DNA from: Diphasiastrum complanatum
Taxonomy: Eukaryota; Streptophyta; Lycopodiopsida; Lycopodiales; Lycopodiaceae
Length of the DNA: 64,000 nt
Direction of reading: 5' to 3'
Assembly (NCBI GenBank): GCA_029204225.1
Contig: CM055107.1
Span: 7,102,873-7,166,872, forward strand
The notes beneath the pieces are model-generated. The model was not told the DNA's origin and searched no databases. It saw only the letters and a program-made list of their open reading frames with translations. The position numbers and the translations under genes are program-made. Shown in pieces: positions 25,464 through 36,635 of the stretch; the stretch's first letter is position 1; every line of letters begins with the position of its first letter.

Positions 25464-26270
25464 TCAATAAAATTGATCATCAAGATTAAGAATGCTAGCT
25501 TGACTAATCCACATACTATGAACTTTATCCATAATGGATCTAACCTTGAAATCAAACTCTATTTTGATCTTTTTGAGGCTTAATACTTTCTCAAGGATGT
25601 AATTGTCCTCAATGGATGCTTCACTTAATCTCACGAGAAGTTTACAAAGTGCCTCAAAACAAGTAAAAACATGAATTTTCAAACTATGAACATCAAACTC
25701 ATTCTTGCTCTTACTAAAACCAAGAGCAAACTTTTGATGATACAATATCTTGCTTTCAAAATGTTTTGGAATTAACATAATTAAATCATCAATGACAAGA
25801 AATATTTCCAAACAATAGGCATCATTCAAAACTAGAATAGCCTTACTTAAACTTTGAGATGCAAAAATCTCAATAAAGCAAGATAGTTTATCAAAAAATG
25901 GAAGAGAAACATAAGTGAAAATGTTAGAGTGGAAACCACCTAAAACTTGTCTCTCTTTACCATGAAAAAAGAACCACAAGGACTCAGCCTTGTATTTTGA
26001 ATATCCCCTTGAATATAAATGTTGAGGATACTCCTCCTCAGACCTTGATCTCATCATAATTTGACTATCTTCAAGAGAAATGATTTGCAATGCAATTTGA
26101 GATGCCTTGACCTCGGCCACTTTCAAGGTTGAATGGTGATCTTCAACAAATATAATCTCTCTATTCTCAATCACCTTTGAGACAAAGAGCATAAAAGCTT
26201 TGTAGGCCTCGGTGGATAAGCATCCAACCATGATCCATAGACTTGGATCACCTTCATTTCTTGTTTCCAA
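25464..26270 (-). CDS. 268-codon ORF of element C: protease remnant plus unknown protein
   Basis: The first ~50 codons (SLWIMVGCLSTEAYK..., ENREIIFVEDHHSTLKVAEV) look like a decayed copia protease (WIMDSGCSxH...F.D), with the catalytic D-S-G changed to V-G-C. The following ~210 residues (from about KYKAESLWFF to ILNLDDQFY) match no domain I know; they are rich in Leu, Ile, Phe and Lys, with no obvious signal peptide. The length of open frame in otherwise decayed DNA is unusual, but it may be chance. Function unknown. Confidence 0.35.
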   Translation of the reverse strand: METRNEGDPSLWIMVGCLSTEAYKAFMLFVSKVIENREIIFVEDHHSTLKVAEVKASQIALQIISLEDSQIMMRSRSEEEYPQHLYSRGYSKYKAESLWFFFHGKERQVLGGFHSNIFTYVSLPFFDKLSCFIEIFASQSLSKAILVLNDAYCLEIFLVIDDLIMLIPKHFESKILYHQKFALGFSKSKNEFDVHSLKIHVFTCFEALCKLLVRLSEASIEDNYILEKVLSLKKIKIEFDFKVRSIMDKVHSMWISQASILNLDDQFY

Positions 26271-26949
26271 GAAAACATATGCAAAGCAAAAATCTTCATG
26301 TAAACTAAGGTAATCAACCTTAGGTTATAGTTGAACAAGACTCCATAGCTAGTTGAAGCCTCATCGAATATCGTGAAGGCTTCGTCGCTCTTCTCAACAT
26401 CCTTCGACGATTCTACAACATTGGCTTTTTCTGCTTTGTGCTTTCCTTTTGGATTGTACCTGCATTCATATGCCGAATGCCCTTTCTTATTGTAGTGCAT
26501 GCAAGGCATTGTCGGGTTGAACCAGCAGCTTTCTGCTGTGTGTCTCGATTTGTGACAATGATCATAGGTAGATGTTTGTTTGTTGTAGCTCCCTGTTGTC
26601 GAAGACTTTGTTTGAGTCTTGTCAAACTTGCGCTTACTTTTGTTTTTCTTCTTTCCTCTGTAAAGAGGGCCTTCTCCTCATCACTATTTGCTTCTCCTTC
26701 ATCTCTCATCAGTCTTTCATGTGCAACAAGACTGACAACTCTTTCGAATGTCATCTCAAGTAAGCTCAAGATGAGCATTCTTAGCGGCTGATAGGATGTA
26801 GGTAGAGATTTTATGAAGTACATCAGTTGCTGCGGTGTCGAGACCTGGTGCTCTTGTCTAGATGTAGAAAGTTGAGCGAAGATCGTTTTGATCTTCTCAA
26901 CATGCTGATCCAACTCGTTCAACATCCCATCACAAGCTTCGTAGCTAAT
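26171..26949 (-). pseudogene. Element C gag with zinc knuckle
   Basis: Minus strand: LNELDQHVEKIKTIFAQL, then MYFIKSLPTSYQPLRM, MTFERVVSLVAHERLMRDE, and in another frame the knuckle CMHYNKKGHSAYECRYNPKG (CX2C changed to CMHY). Typical copia gag order, broken by a frameshift near 26460. The N-terminus is removed by the LTR starting at 26950. Confidence 0.75.
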
Positions 26950-27514
26950 TGTGTAGGTGCATGACTGATGCAGCTGTCCTCACTTCATACTTCTTGTTAT
27001 GTCCATGACCAGTACATCTAGGATACAATATACTCCTAGTCTTGGATACATGGTACTCTAGTGAAACAAGATGTTAGTTATGCCACGTCATACTGGACGT
27101 GACTCGGAAGTAACTAATATCCTTGTGAGGCCCGAAACACACTAAATGGAGTTTAGACAAGGTACGAGACAACATGCATGTGTAGAGTTATCAATAGCAA
27201 TTCTATGAATAGTTGGTCCATGCTTGAGACTCTATTCTAGATGAATCTATGTATAGGGAACTAAGCGCATGCATGGCTATGTGCCCAGGATGTTTTTGGC
27301 TCTATATATGGAGGCCAAACTCACCCTACTCCTCATTGTCGTCACTCATTCATTGCCAGGATCTCACTCTATATTCATGTTTCTTGTTCCTTGGCTTGGG
27401 GGTGAAGCTTCTAGAGTTTGATTAGATGCTTCTACTTGGTTGGGTGGTTTCTCCATAGTGTGTTATCCATTGTGTTTGTGTTTTGTAAGCAGGATCTAAG
27501 GAGCTTCTCTTCTA
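26950..27514 (+). mobile_element. Element G 5' LTR
   Basis: Begins TGTGTAGGTGC against the broken gag of C and ends just before a primer site. It has a CTATATATGG TATA-like box at about 27301-27310 followed by a pyrimidine-rich start region, as in plant copia LTR promoters. The end reads TTCTA instead of a clear CA, so the border is uncertain by a few bases. Confidence 0.6.
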
Positions 27515-27515
27515 G

Positions 27516-27526
27516 TGGTATCAGAG
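27516..27526 (+). other. Element G primer-binding site
   Basis: TGGTATCAGAG on the plus strand, directly after the LTR. Confidence 0.75.
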
Positions 27527-28330
27527 AAGTTTACAAGCTTGGAGAGGTGGTGCTTTTCATTGGAGCTTGGTGGAGATCAATTAGTATTCTCATCCAAGAA
27601 GAGGAGCAAGGTTGCAAGTTGGTGGATCTTCCCAATTTCAATTTGCATGATCCATATCTCTCTCAATTTTATTGTGGTTTATGGAGAATTGTGCTAGGAA
27701 ATCAATTTTGGTTGCCTTTTTGGAGCGTTAGCATGTGTAACTCAAAACTAGTTGTGGATTTGAAATTTCCAACAAGTGTATTTACATTATAGTAGTTGAA
27801 ATTCATGTTGCACGTTGGATCTTTCCATGATTTAGGATTCTAGGCTATTTGTGGCCAAATTTGGCTTGTTTTCCATGAATTTTTGGCACAAAAATGATAG
27901 TAAGAACCAAAATCCAGCAAGTTCAGATCACTGAGATGGTTACAATAAAGGATTGCATGTGTTAGAGAAAAAACGTTCTTGCCATTAATTTCCAATTTGT
28001 CAAGGGGAAAAAACCTAGAAATGGCCAAAATCCATGATTTTTGCTTGTTTTTTTTTCATGAAATTGGATGGTAGGAGGTTATAGAACACCAATCAAAGCT
28101 GAAAAAAGGTGAATCATAGTCTTAAGAAGCTGTCCTAGAATCTAGAGCCAAGAATTCTAGCAATTGGATTTGTATGAAGTCAGAAATCAGCAAAAATTGA
28201 CCAATTTTGGTGAATTTTGGGTCAATCCATAAGGAGATCATTCTGGATTTTTTACAACATGATTAGTATTCCTTTTACAACACCCAATTTGGGGTCCTAT
28301 GGCCAAAGATATGATCATCTGAAATAAAAT
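27527..28330 (+). mobile_element. Element G internal region, non-coding
   Basis: No gag or pol similarity in any frame. The text at 28290-28320 (GGCCAAAGATATGATCATCTG) resembles 12225-12245. The 3' end was not located. Confidence 0.4.
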
Positions 28331-28333
28331 TTT

Positions 28334-29140
28334 TTAACTTCTGTGATTCTGAGTTTTTACTGGTGTGAATTTACCTAGTGATATGTCAAATTGTACAGCT
28401 CTTATATTTTGCTGATTAAGGTTGCTTTGAGATACAAAGCAAATTTTGTAGTAGTGCTTTACGTATACACGATTTGTCTTGTACGTGACGGATCTTCTGA
28501 CACACGAAGCATTGCCATCCAAAGAATAATACCTAATGGGTATGTATTCTATTTCATTGCAAAGTCGAGCTCCTCCCGAGTTTCTAACATTGGGCTTCTA
28601 CCTGACAAGAAACATTACAATTAAAATAAATAAAATAATTAGATTGTTTAAGTAGTAAATTTAAAATACAAGTTTGAATTAAAATACGAATTAATAATTC
28701 ACGAACTTAAAAACTTACCACGTAACATTTTCTATTCCCGCTTTTTGTACTAAAGCTGATTGCCAAGAGGAATGAAAAATAACAACTCTCTAAATAGGAG
28801 ACGACGTCATGAAACTATGGATTTTAGTGAATTTGAAAGGAGAATCATCATTTAATGATTTTTTCATCTGAAATCCATATGGTATATTGGCAATGCAGTG
28901 TGTGTAAGGTCTTTTCTTTAAGAATTTTGAAATTTCTCTACAATCGCCCTCCTCAACTGTGTAAAAGCATGGTTGATCATTGACATTTTTGGGGAGGTAG
29001 GTATCCTGCTCCGCAATTGTCTCACCTTGTGCTAGTCTTTCCCTGCCCTTTTTTTCTGCCTTTGCTTTCAAAATATGTCTTTTGAATGAAAGTGACGCCA
29101 AGGCATTTTTGTTGACTGAAGATGGAGGAGAAATGACGTA
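28334..29140 (-). pseudogene. Unknown spliced gene remnant with an NIPYGF motif
   Basis: A minus frame from about 29140 to 28790 reads AKAEKKGRERLAQGE, FYTVEEGDCREISKFLKKRP and THCIANIPYGFQMKKSLND, then FMTSSPI, a TAG stop, then RVVIFHSSWQSAL...AGIENVT with a GTAAGT donor near 28699. An acceptor (TTCTTGTCAG) near 28601 precedes RSPMLETREELDFAMK. NIPYGF followed by a hydrophobic strand (VVIF) recalls motif IV (D/N-P-P-Y) of N6-amino methyltransferases, but Ile replaces the first Pro and the AdoMet-binding part is not visible. It reads like a real protein gene broken by one stop and cut on the right by copia DNA. Family not identified. Confidence 0.4.
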
Positions 29141-29984
29141 CAACACATACGTGGTCAAGCAAACTTCCATCCGACTACTATTGTCATACACTATTGCAGC
29201 CAATCTTGAAGTGCATCAGATGGTGGATGTACAAACGACATTCCTCAACGGAGTCATCGAAGAGAACATTTGTACAATCCAACCAGAAGGCTATGTCTTT
29301 AATGGTCATGAAGACCAAGTATGTAAACTCCACAAAGCTTTGTACGATCTGAAACAATCATCCATAGCATGGTTCCATTGAATCAACACATTTTTGATCA
29401 ACCATGGACTTGAGCCAAGCTCTGTAGATTGTAACGTTTATTTCAAAGCTGTAAACCAGTTCTTTGTCATCATCACACTTTATGTAGATGATACGTTGCC
29501 ATTTAGCAACAATATCGAACTAAAAAAGGACACATAAAGGATGTTTTCACAAGAATTTGAGATGACAGATCTAGGAGAGGCACATTATTGTCTCAGGATT
29601 TAGATTCACAGAGATAGAAGTAAAAGGCTCCTCTACATCACTCAGCAAAGGTACTTCCAAAATCTATTATTGAAGTTCAATTTAATGAACTACAAGCTTG
29701 TACACAATTCCATGGACCCATGATTGAAGTTATCAAAGGATCAAAGTCCTCAAACAGATGAGGAGAGAGGCAAAATGCAGGGGTATACGTTCCAGTCAAT
29801 CATTGGATCCTTGATGTATGCTATGATTGCAACTAGATCCGATCTTGCGTACGCCATCAGCTCTTTGAGCCAATACATGGCTAACCCTGGCATGGTCCAC
29901 TGGAAAGCTCTTTTGAGAGTAGTCCGATATGTACGAGCTACCATCGACCTATGCATCTCACAACTAGAAAACTCTGCGTTTATC
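29141..29984 (+). pseudogene. Copia reverse transcriptase fragment
   Basis: The plus strand reads VVKQTSIRLLLSYTIAANLE, DVQTTFLNGVIEENI, LHKALYDLKQSS, VIITLYVDDTL (the RT catalytic YVDD), FEMTDLGEAHYCLRI and IIGSLMYAMIATRSDLAYAI. In-frame stops include WFH*IN, LRI*IH and DP*LKLS. Homology ends at about 29984, where the palindrome array starts. Confidence 0.85.
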
Positions 29985-30311
29985 CACGTAGAGAATCCAC
30001 GCGACATCCGACACTTAGCTGATTTTTCGAAAGTTTGTTTGTGTGGAACATCCATGCCAAAAAAAATTTGAACACACATCCTGCAAGTCCAACAATGTTT
30101 TTCTGAAACGGCGCCAAAAAATTATGCACGTGGATTATCCATGCAAAATTGAATTTTGAAAATTCTTGGAGGGGAAGCTTGGCGGCGGTTTTACGCGTGG
30201 ATAATCCACGCAAGTTCAGTTATCTCAACGACTTCACTGGACTGGGACACTATTCCGATTCCAGGTTGAAGTTATCCATGCATGGATATCTTCTGCGTGG
30301 ATTATCCACGT
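29981..30311. repeat. Palindrome array 1: CGTGGAT / ATCCACG motifs
   Basis: About nine copies of ATCCACG or CGTGGAT and close variants (TCCATGC) in both orientations, including GCGTGGATAATCCACGC (30194-30210) and GCGTGGATTATCCACG (30295-30310). Such arrays of short direct and inverted motifs are the hallmark of CACTA subterminal repeats, to which the accessory transposon protein binds. It lies about 400 bp beyond the 3' end of the minus-strand transposase. Confidence 0.75.
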
Positions 30312-30706
30312 GTTTTTTTTTTGCTTGTTAATATTGAAATGGAATTAGTTAAATAAATATTTTTCTAGAGTAAATTATATTCCAATTCATTATATTTGTA
30401 AAAGTGTCATCTTGTTTACTTAGTTATGAGTTGATTAGATGTAATTAACTCACCATTTTCATAATTGAATTTCATGATTATGTTAAGTCTATAAATCATG
30501 TTCCTAGATTATAGGGATTTTTTATGAGGTCGGCCACCTACTTTTTTAAATTACTTGATTTAAGCTACCAAGAGAGTAATTATGCATGATCTAAGGCTTT
30601 GATAGCCAGATTTAGGGTCTACCCTAGTGGCACTCTACCCTAATCTCATATTCGAGATCATTTGATATGGATTGAGAGCTCATTTTGTACATACTTTGAG
30701 AGATTA
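30312..30706. other. AT-rich spacer, nothing recognised
   Basis: Between the palindrome array and the transposase remnant. No motif or ORF supported. Confidence 0.4.
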
Positions 30707-32370
30707 TCAAGAGATGGAGCGACAAACCACCATATCTTGTTTAGTCGATCTGGTTGAAAAAACACCTGCAAAAATTACTATTTTAGAACATATCGAAAAC
30801 TCAACTACTGAAATCACTTGCAATAAAAAGAAAAACATGACAACATAGCATGTGCACCTACTCATAGTGACGAGGCAACACCAACGTGTCAAAGGACTCC
30901 ATGCTCAATGTTTTTGATGAATCAATCACCAAAAATCCACTTGGATCGAATTTTACGGTTGCATTTGGCCCTCTACAAACTACCTTGAATCATTTCACAT
31001 CAAATAAAAAATAGTGTCCACTTTCACCAAATGACACATCATATATATTTTGTATAGTTCCTACGTATTCTAGGTCTCTTGTGATGGGATTCCGATCTCG
31101 TGCACTACTTTGACTTTCTTGTTGGAAAGATGCTATTACACCACAATCGTGTGTGCATCTCTTGTTATCCCATCCCTTGAGGGTTTTCACTTGTTACCTC
31201 TTCAGCTTCCTCATCATGCCACAATAGTGGAGCAGATGGATGTGGTTGGTGCAAAATTTAAGTAACATAAAAGAGAGATTCATGTACTAACCATCCCTCT
31301 GACATGCTACCTTCAGGCCTTGCCTTTTGATGCACAAAATCTTTTAAGACTTTCATGTATCTTTCCATAAAGAACATCCACCTAAAAAGTCACAAATGGT
31401 TAAAAATAAGTGCTTTATTTAATGAGTTCATGTATCAATTGATTTAGTTTAAATACAAATGCAAAACAAAATTTATGCACTTATACCTAGTGTGCACTAG
31501 ACCAGCAATAGAAACTTCTTCAACCAAGTGCACCAATAAATGCACTTGCGAGTCCATGATGGAAGTCGAAAAATATCTCTCAAACATGCACACAATCTCC
31601 ACCATATCCTCATGTCTATTGCGAAGATCCAGCTCACAAATTTCTTTTGAACACATCCATCTACGACATGTTTAGTTCATTTTATGTTTATTTGAACTTC
31701 TAGTCAATAGATATTAAATAAAAAAAATGCACCAAGTACATGTAAATTCCTGACAATGATTGATAGTTTGTATATGGTCTCAAATTTTTTTTGACAATGG
31801 ATAGATGAATTGAATCATCTTTAGCCAATCATGAGATTTGAGACCTTGCAACTTTCCATCCACTGTGAATGATGCCCGTCGAGAATGAGCAAAGCCAGTT
31901 GGTGTTCTAATGTCATGAATAATAGAGTGCACATGGTTAAGCTCCTTCTTAGTGAATGTCCAAGGTACTTTTGGAGCATGATTTTCACTATCCTTTATCC
32001 AATATTCTTTTTTGGTGTTTGATTCTTTTAGATCGTGCCTTGTAGCAATGGTATCTTTTTCACCAATCAAGTGCTTCCATATAGATTCATCCACATTTTT
32101 AAATATGTGCATGGGATCAAGTGGGTGATTAATCAAAAGATTATTCCAATATTCCAAACGATGAAATATAGATAAACTTTTCATACCATCGACTGGCTTT
32201 GCTTGAGATTTCTCCCATAGTTTTCGCCAATATTCCACAGACATCCTCTCTGGAGGCATCTCTCTTTCAACTCTTCTTCTGAAACCTCTTCTATGAGTGT
32301 CTCTCAATGGATGGCCTTCATGCAAGAATTTACGATGATTTTCATAAACAACTTTTTTGAGACTTTAAGA
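30707..32370 (-). pseudogene. CACTA (En/Spm) TNP2-type transposase, copy 1
   Basis: The minus strand carries the C-terminal two thirds of a TNP2-type transposase: VVYENHRKFLHEGHPLRD (32360-32310), NHPLDPMHIFKNVDESIW and LQGLKSHDW (32140-31820), then DUF4218 (VCMFERYF, HLLVHLVEE, RYMKVLKDFV) in exons 31656-31490 and about 31392 leftward, and DUF4216 (RNPITRDLEYVGTIQNIYD, YFLFDVK*FK) at 31190-30855, then VFFQPDRLNKIWW at about 30757. The DUF4218 intron closes in frame (CACTAG/GTATAAG to TTTAG). A TGA replaces Trp in VKWF and a TAG follows RHYE. It is therefore dead but retains its gene structure. Confidence 0.85.
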
Positions 32371-33181
32371 GTATCTTCCCACAAGATTTGGCCCGCACTA
32401 AAAACAAGCATTTTTTTCTAGTCGTTTGAAAGCTTGCCCAACAAACGGATACTATCAATCACTATTAAAAAAAGTATACGTCAAAGAATAATTCTAGCCA
32501 TTGTAGTATATCATGTAAATGTCAGAAACTAGTTGTATGTAACTGTAAACAAACTCCTATGTACACAAGATAGAAATTGTTTGCATGGCTTCAAATTCTT
32601 CATTCACTGGAAGCGAGGTAGATGAGCTAGATTCAGATGCATTGGTCTCTTGATTAATGCGCTCATCAGTTTTCATCATCTCTTTTAGGCCTTGACATAG
32701 ACAACGAGGTAATTACTTTATATGAGGACCATTGTATGACATTCGTCATCTACGTCGACCATTACGAGGATTATTGTCTCCAACGCTAAATGAGGATGAA
32801 GAATCCTATATACCAAAACAACAAGAAGTAGGTTGAAACAATGCTTGATAAACATTTCTTCCCAATACTTGATAGATATAAATGTTGCATATGAATATAA
32901 ATTACCTCTTTGTTTAAAAAGTATGAACATATCAGTGTATCTATTAGACCATTCTTATTTCCAACTTGTTAACATTCAATGAACTCAAAGAATTGCAGGC
33001 TTCTACATATTTACATATTTATAAATTTCACATACATTAGCTTTCACTTATTATCTTATGTAAACATCTAGGCAAATGACAAATAATGCTCCTAACATTT
33101 GATATATTTAATGACACAAACCAAATGCAGTAAAAAAATGCATGGATTATACATCTTTGCATATCAACAAAATTTAAATAT
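32371..33181 (-). other. Spacer with a duplicated SET-gene scrap
   Basis: Mostly AT-rich. At about 32790-32885 (minus) SIKYWEEMFIKHCFN repeats the end of the neighbouring SET-like ORF (SIKVGEEMFIKYSFN at about 33230-33275), and the surrounding DNA is alike (GGTTGAAAC.AT.CTTGAT.AACATTTC). It is thus a partial tandem copy. Confidence 0.6.
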
Positions 33182-34171
33182 TCACATTTGAGTTATTGTC
33201 TTTTGCAAACATTTGGGTAGAGGACGGTTGAAACTATACTTGATGAACATTTCCTCCCCAACCTTGATAGATCTAGTGGCACAGATCATTACATAAGTGC
33301 CCTTTACATTCCTAGTAAAATATTCTTTTTTTCCATTGGTGCGTTCTTCAAAATCACAATTCGTCAATGAAGGGTGGCCAATGGAACTATTTATATATGC
33401 AACAATGTTTCCATGCACATTTGGACGTCCGTCAATGTATGTACGATTTTCCCGCGAGATGTTGTCTCCGTGCATGTGTTGCTCCTCTAAAGAACAAGCA
33501 TTTGAATTCAAGCCATATACTTGCATCCTCCATTGGTGACGACACAAAGCATGCCAATCACCCCAATTGTATTGAGGTCCTGCATATGGCATCAATGTCA
33601 CAACACTATTTAGAGGGACCAGCCTCAGGAAAGTGTTCACTAGGCATGATCATGTACATTCGACCCCAATACATAAATGGTGTTCCATTTAATGGTAATG
33701 GTGATTGGAGTGGCCAACACGAATATCTACTTCTAATGAAACTTTTTACTAATGGTTGCAAGCTAGGTGGAAGAGGAAGGTCAAACAAAGAACCTAGAAT
33801 GTCTTTTGACACATCAACACTGCGTAGTAATTTGCAATTATCTTTCAAACTAGTCATAATACGTCCAAGACGTGTTCTCTTTTTTAAAGGGGTGGTCAAG
33901 TTTGTGGAATCCACATGGAGTATCGTGGAGGACTCATGTGCAAAGGTGTGGTTGGGTGGTAAGAACGTTCTGGAGATTTGGAGAGATGGATTGAATCACA
34001 AGGCATTGATGAACTAATTATATCATGCAAGGGATCATCATCAACAAGAGCATCATCTAAGGCCAATGATGATCCAAAATCAATATTCATGTGATTTATC
34101 CTATTAATAATATTCTCGATCTCTTTTGCAACCCTTTTTCTTGAAACCAACTTATGTTCCTTCTTCTGCAA
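33182..34171 (-). pseudogene. SET-domain-like protein gene, frame broken twice
   Basis: Three overlapping minus frames form one gene-like unit: 34171-33896 (acidic N-part, KKEHKLVSRKRVAKEIENII), 33914-33606 (LKKRTRLGRIMTSLKDN, PLNGTPFMYWGRMYMIMPSEH, FPEAG) and 33640-33182. The last has SET hallmarks in order: TLMPYAGPQYNW, RTYIDGRP, GNIVAYINSS, PSLTNCDF, then ICATRSIKVGEEMFIKYSF, i.e. the substrate/AdoMet N-x-S...NC pseudoknot and the terminal GEE-x-x-x-Y strand. Known SET proteins are lysine methyltransferases. Two frame changes (about 33905 and 33620) could be frameshifts or missed introns. It stands about 0.8 kb upstream of the transposase on the same strand. No pre- or post-SET cysteines are seen. 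Confidence 0.6.
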
Positions 34172-34642
<471 letters not shown>

Positions 34643-34910
34643 TGAATGAGTCCTTAATCGTTTGGCTCAAGTTATTTGAGTGTGATTCAAGGGTGGGTAA
34701 TTAAGATGGTTGTGAAATTAGATTGGTATCCCTTGAAATCAGATTGGTAGCCCATTCTATCTATGGTTGCTTTGTATGCAAGATGATGTTCCTCATTCAA
34801 TTCCACTCATTTAGCTATGCAACTGACGCTTGGATTCGCTCACAATTGTATGAGAAAAGTCTAGGTTCATTCTCATTCATATGGCTATCTCGGTTGATTA
34901 ATTTATTAGT

Positions 34911-35223
34911 ATGACTTTATATAAGATTATATAGGTCACACACCAACAACTAGAAAAAATATCATATAGGTCACATATCACTAAGGTCTTCAATATATCA
35001 TAAATGTTATTGATCATGGATCTAAATGACCCTATGCAACCACCATTTAGGAGGTCACATGACAAATAATCATGTTTTCACTTTGACCATATAATTATGT
35101 CATGAAATCAAATCATATCTATGACACCTAGATCTTTAACAAATCTAGATTTTCATGATATCATCGATTTGATATAATATTGTGTCATAAAATCTCAAAA
35201 GATTTGTCAAATTAGTTGTTTAC
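34911..35223 (+). repeat. Direct repeat, left copy (about 313 bp)
   Basis: Repeated at 35591-35902: TATATAGGTCACACACCAACAA, CACTAAGGTCTTCAATAT, TGACCATATAATTATGTCAT and CATCGATTTGA.ATAATATT are shared in the same order. About 368 bp separates the copies. No TG...CA ends or primer site, so not a typical LTR pair. Confidence 0.85.
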
Positions 35224-35590
35224 TAAATAATGCTATTGACGGTCAGAGTCTTAGACAATGTCTAGACAATTGCTTGGATAGCTTCACTTCAAATTAGATA
35301 ATCCTTAACCAAACTGCCGTAGAAGCTTAGATGTATCTCGTTTTTGTCAAGTGTCTTTGCTTGCAAGATCAACATCTCACAAATCAATTATGCACCTTCC
35401 ACAGTATTGTATGGCTATCCATGATCGAGATAGCTAGTGATTGGATTGAGTGAATAATATTCGAATTGAACAATAGCGAATCAGATCGAACAAGCGAGCA
35501 ATTGGACAATGTCAATCAACCATACACTAGTTAGCACACCATTGATCAACATCTTTATTACAATGCTAAATGACATTTCAACTAATTACT

Positions 35591-35902
35591 ATGATTTCAT
35601 ATAAGGTTATATAGGTCACACACCAACAATTAAAAAGATATATCATATAGGTCACATATCACTAAGGTCTTCAATATAACATAAATGCTTTTGATCATGA
35701 ATCTAAATGACCCCATGCAACCATTTAAGAGGTCACACGACAAAAACAAATTTTTTTAATTTGACCATATAATTATGTCATAAAATTATATCAAATCTAT
35801 GACACCTAGATTATTTACAAATTAAATTTTTTATGACATCATCGATTTGACATAATATTATGTCATAAAATCCTAAAAAACTTGTCAAATTACTTGTTTA
35901 AT
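35591..35902 (+). repeat. Direct repeat, right copy (about 312 bp)
   Basis: Partner of 34911-35223, start to start 680 bp, about 85% alike by eye. AT-rich and non-coding. The spacer 35224-35590 holds nothing recognised. Confidence 0.85.
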
Positions 35903-36198
35903 AACAATATGTACTGTCTTTGTATCACATGATTTTGTCTTGTATGTCAAATCTCAAAAAAATAAAATTTATAACAATATAAAACTAGTTTTAACAATTA
36001 AATACTACCCTAATGATCTTTGAATTGATTTTTTATGTTCCATCATATTAAAAAATATATTTTATGTAAGATTATATGTCAAATCATACAATAAAATATT
36101 TCTATAAAATCTAGAAAAAATTATGACTTGCATGACATCTAAAGCATGCAAGCCCATGTGGGGGACCCTTCCACATGTGAGAGAGGAATTTTTTTTTT

Positions 36199-36273
36199 GC
36201 ATGGAACATCCACGCGTGGATAGCGCGTGGATTATCCACGCGTGGATACCTTCTGCATGGATAATTCATGCGA
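36199..36273. repeat. Palindrome array 2
   Basis: GCATGGAACATCCACGCGTGG, then GCGCGTGGATTATCCACGCG, TGGATACCTTCTGCATGG and ATAATTCATGCG. It shares GGATA.CTTCTGC.TGGAT with array 1 (30284-30306), so both derive from one family. It lies about 360 bp before the start of the 313-aa ORF. Confidence 0.75.
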
Positions 36274-36339
36274 AACTTGAATGCCCATAAAACTACATAT
36301 CTGTGACCATTCTTGTTCCTCTTCTTCTGCTTTTAAGTT

Positions 36340-36620
36340 TTAGTGGTTTTCCTAATCTAGTGTTTAGTGCTCTTGCTCTTCCAAGCTCTATAGATCTTGC
36401 TCGCTTGCTTTTCCTTGCTTTTGCTTGCTCTTCCTTGCTAGTGATCTTGCTCTTGCTATTGCTTGCAAGCTCTTCCTAATCTATTGATCTTGCTTGCTAT
36501 TGATCTTGCTCTTTCTATTGCTTTCTTGTCATTGCTTGCTCTTGTCATTGCTTACTCTTCTAATCTTACACTCTTCACTACTCTTTCACTCCCATTCACC
36601 ACTACTTTTTAGCTTTTAAA
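36340..36620 (+). promoter_or_regulatory. CTTGCT-rich leader upstream of the 313-aa gene
   Basis: An imperfect array of CTTGCT / ATTGCTTGCTCTT words, pyrimidine-rich, ending about 16 bp before the ATG at 36636. It could be a CT-rich 5' UTR; no TATA box is clear. Functional role is inference from position. Confidence 0.4.
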
Positions 36621-36635
36621 GTTTTCTTCGATACA

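Larger units (their letters stand above)
25098..26949 (-). mobile_element. Retroelement C internal remnant
   Basis: Minus-strand retroelement DNA ending (3') in the polypurine tract beside the 24313-25097 LTR. It carries gag and protease remnants on the right and an unrecognised ORF on the left. It is cut at 26949 by a plus-strand LTR (G). No integrase or RT was seen. Confidence 0.6.

Noticed and set aside
26438..26791. 117-codon plus-strand ORF
   Set aside because: Antisense to the element C gag; no independent similarity.
28790..34171. A working DNA or histone modification cassette
   Set aside because: Both the NIPYGF and SET-like units carry frame breaks or stops and the region between them includes inserted copia and CACTA DNA, so only a historical association can be suggested.
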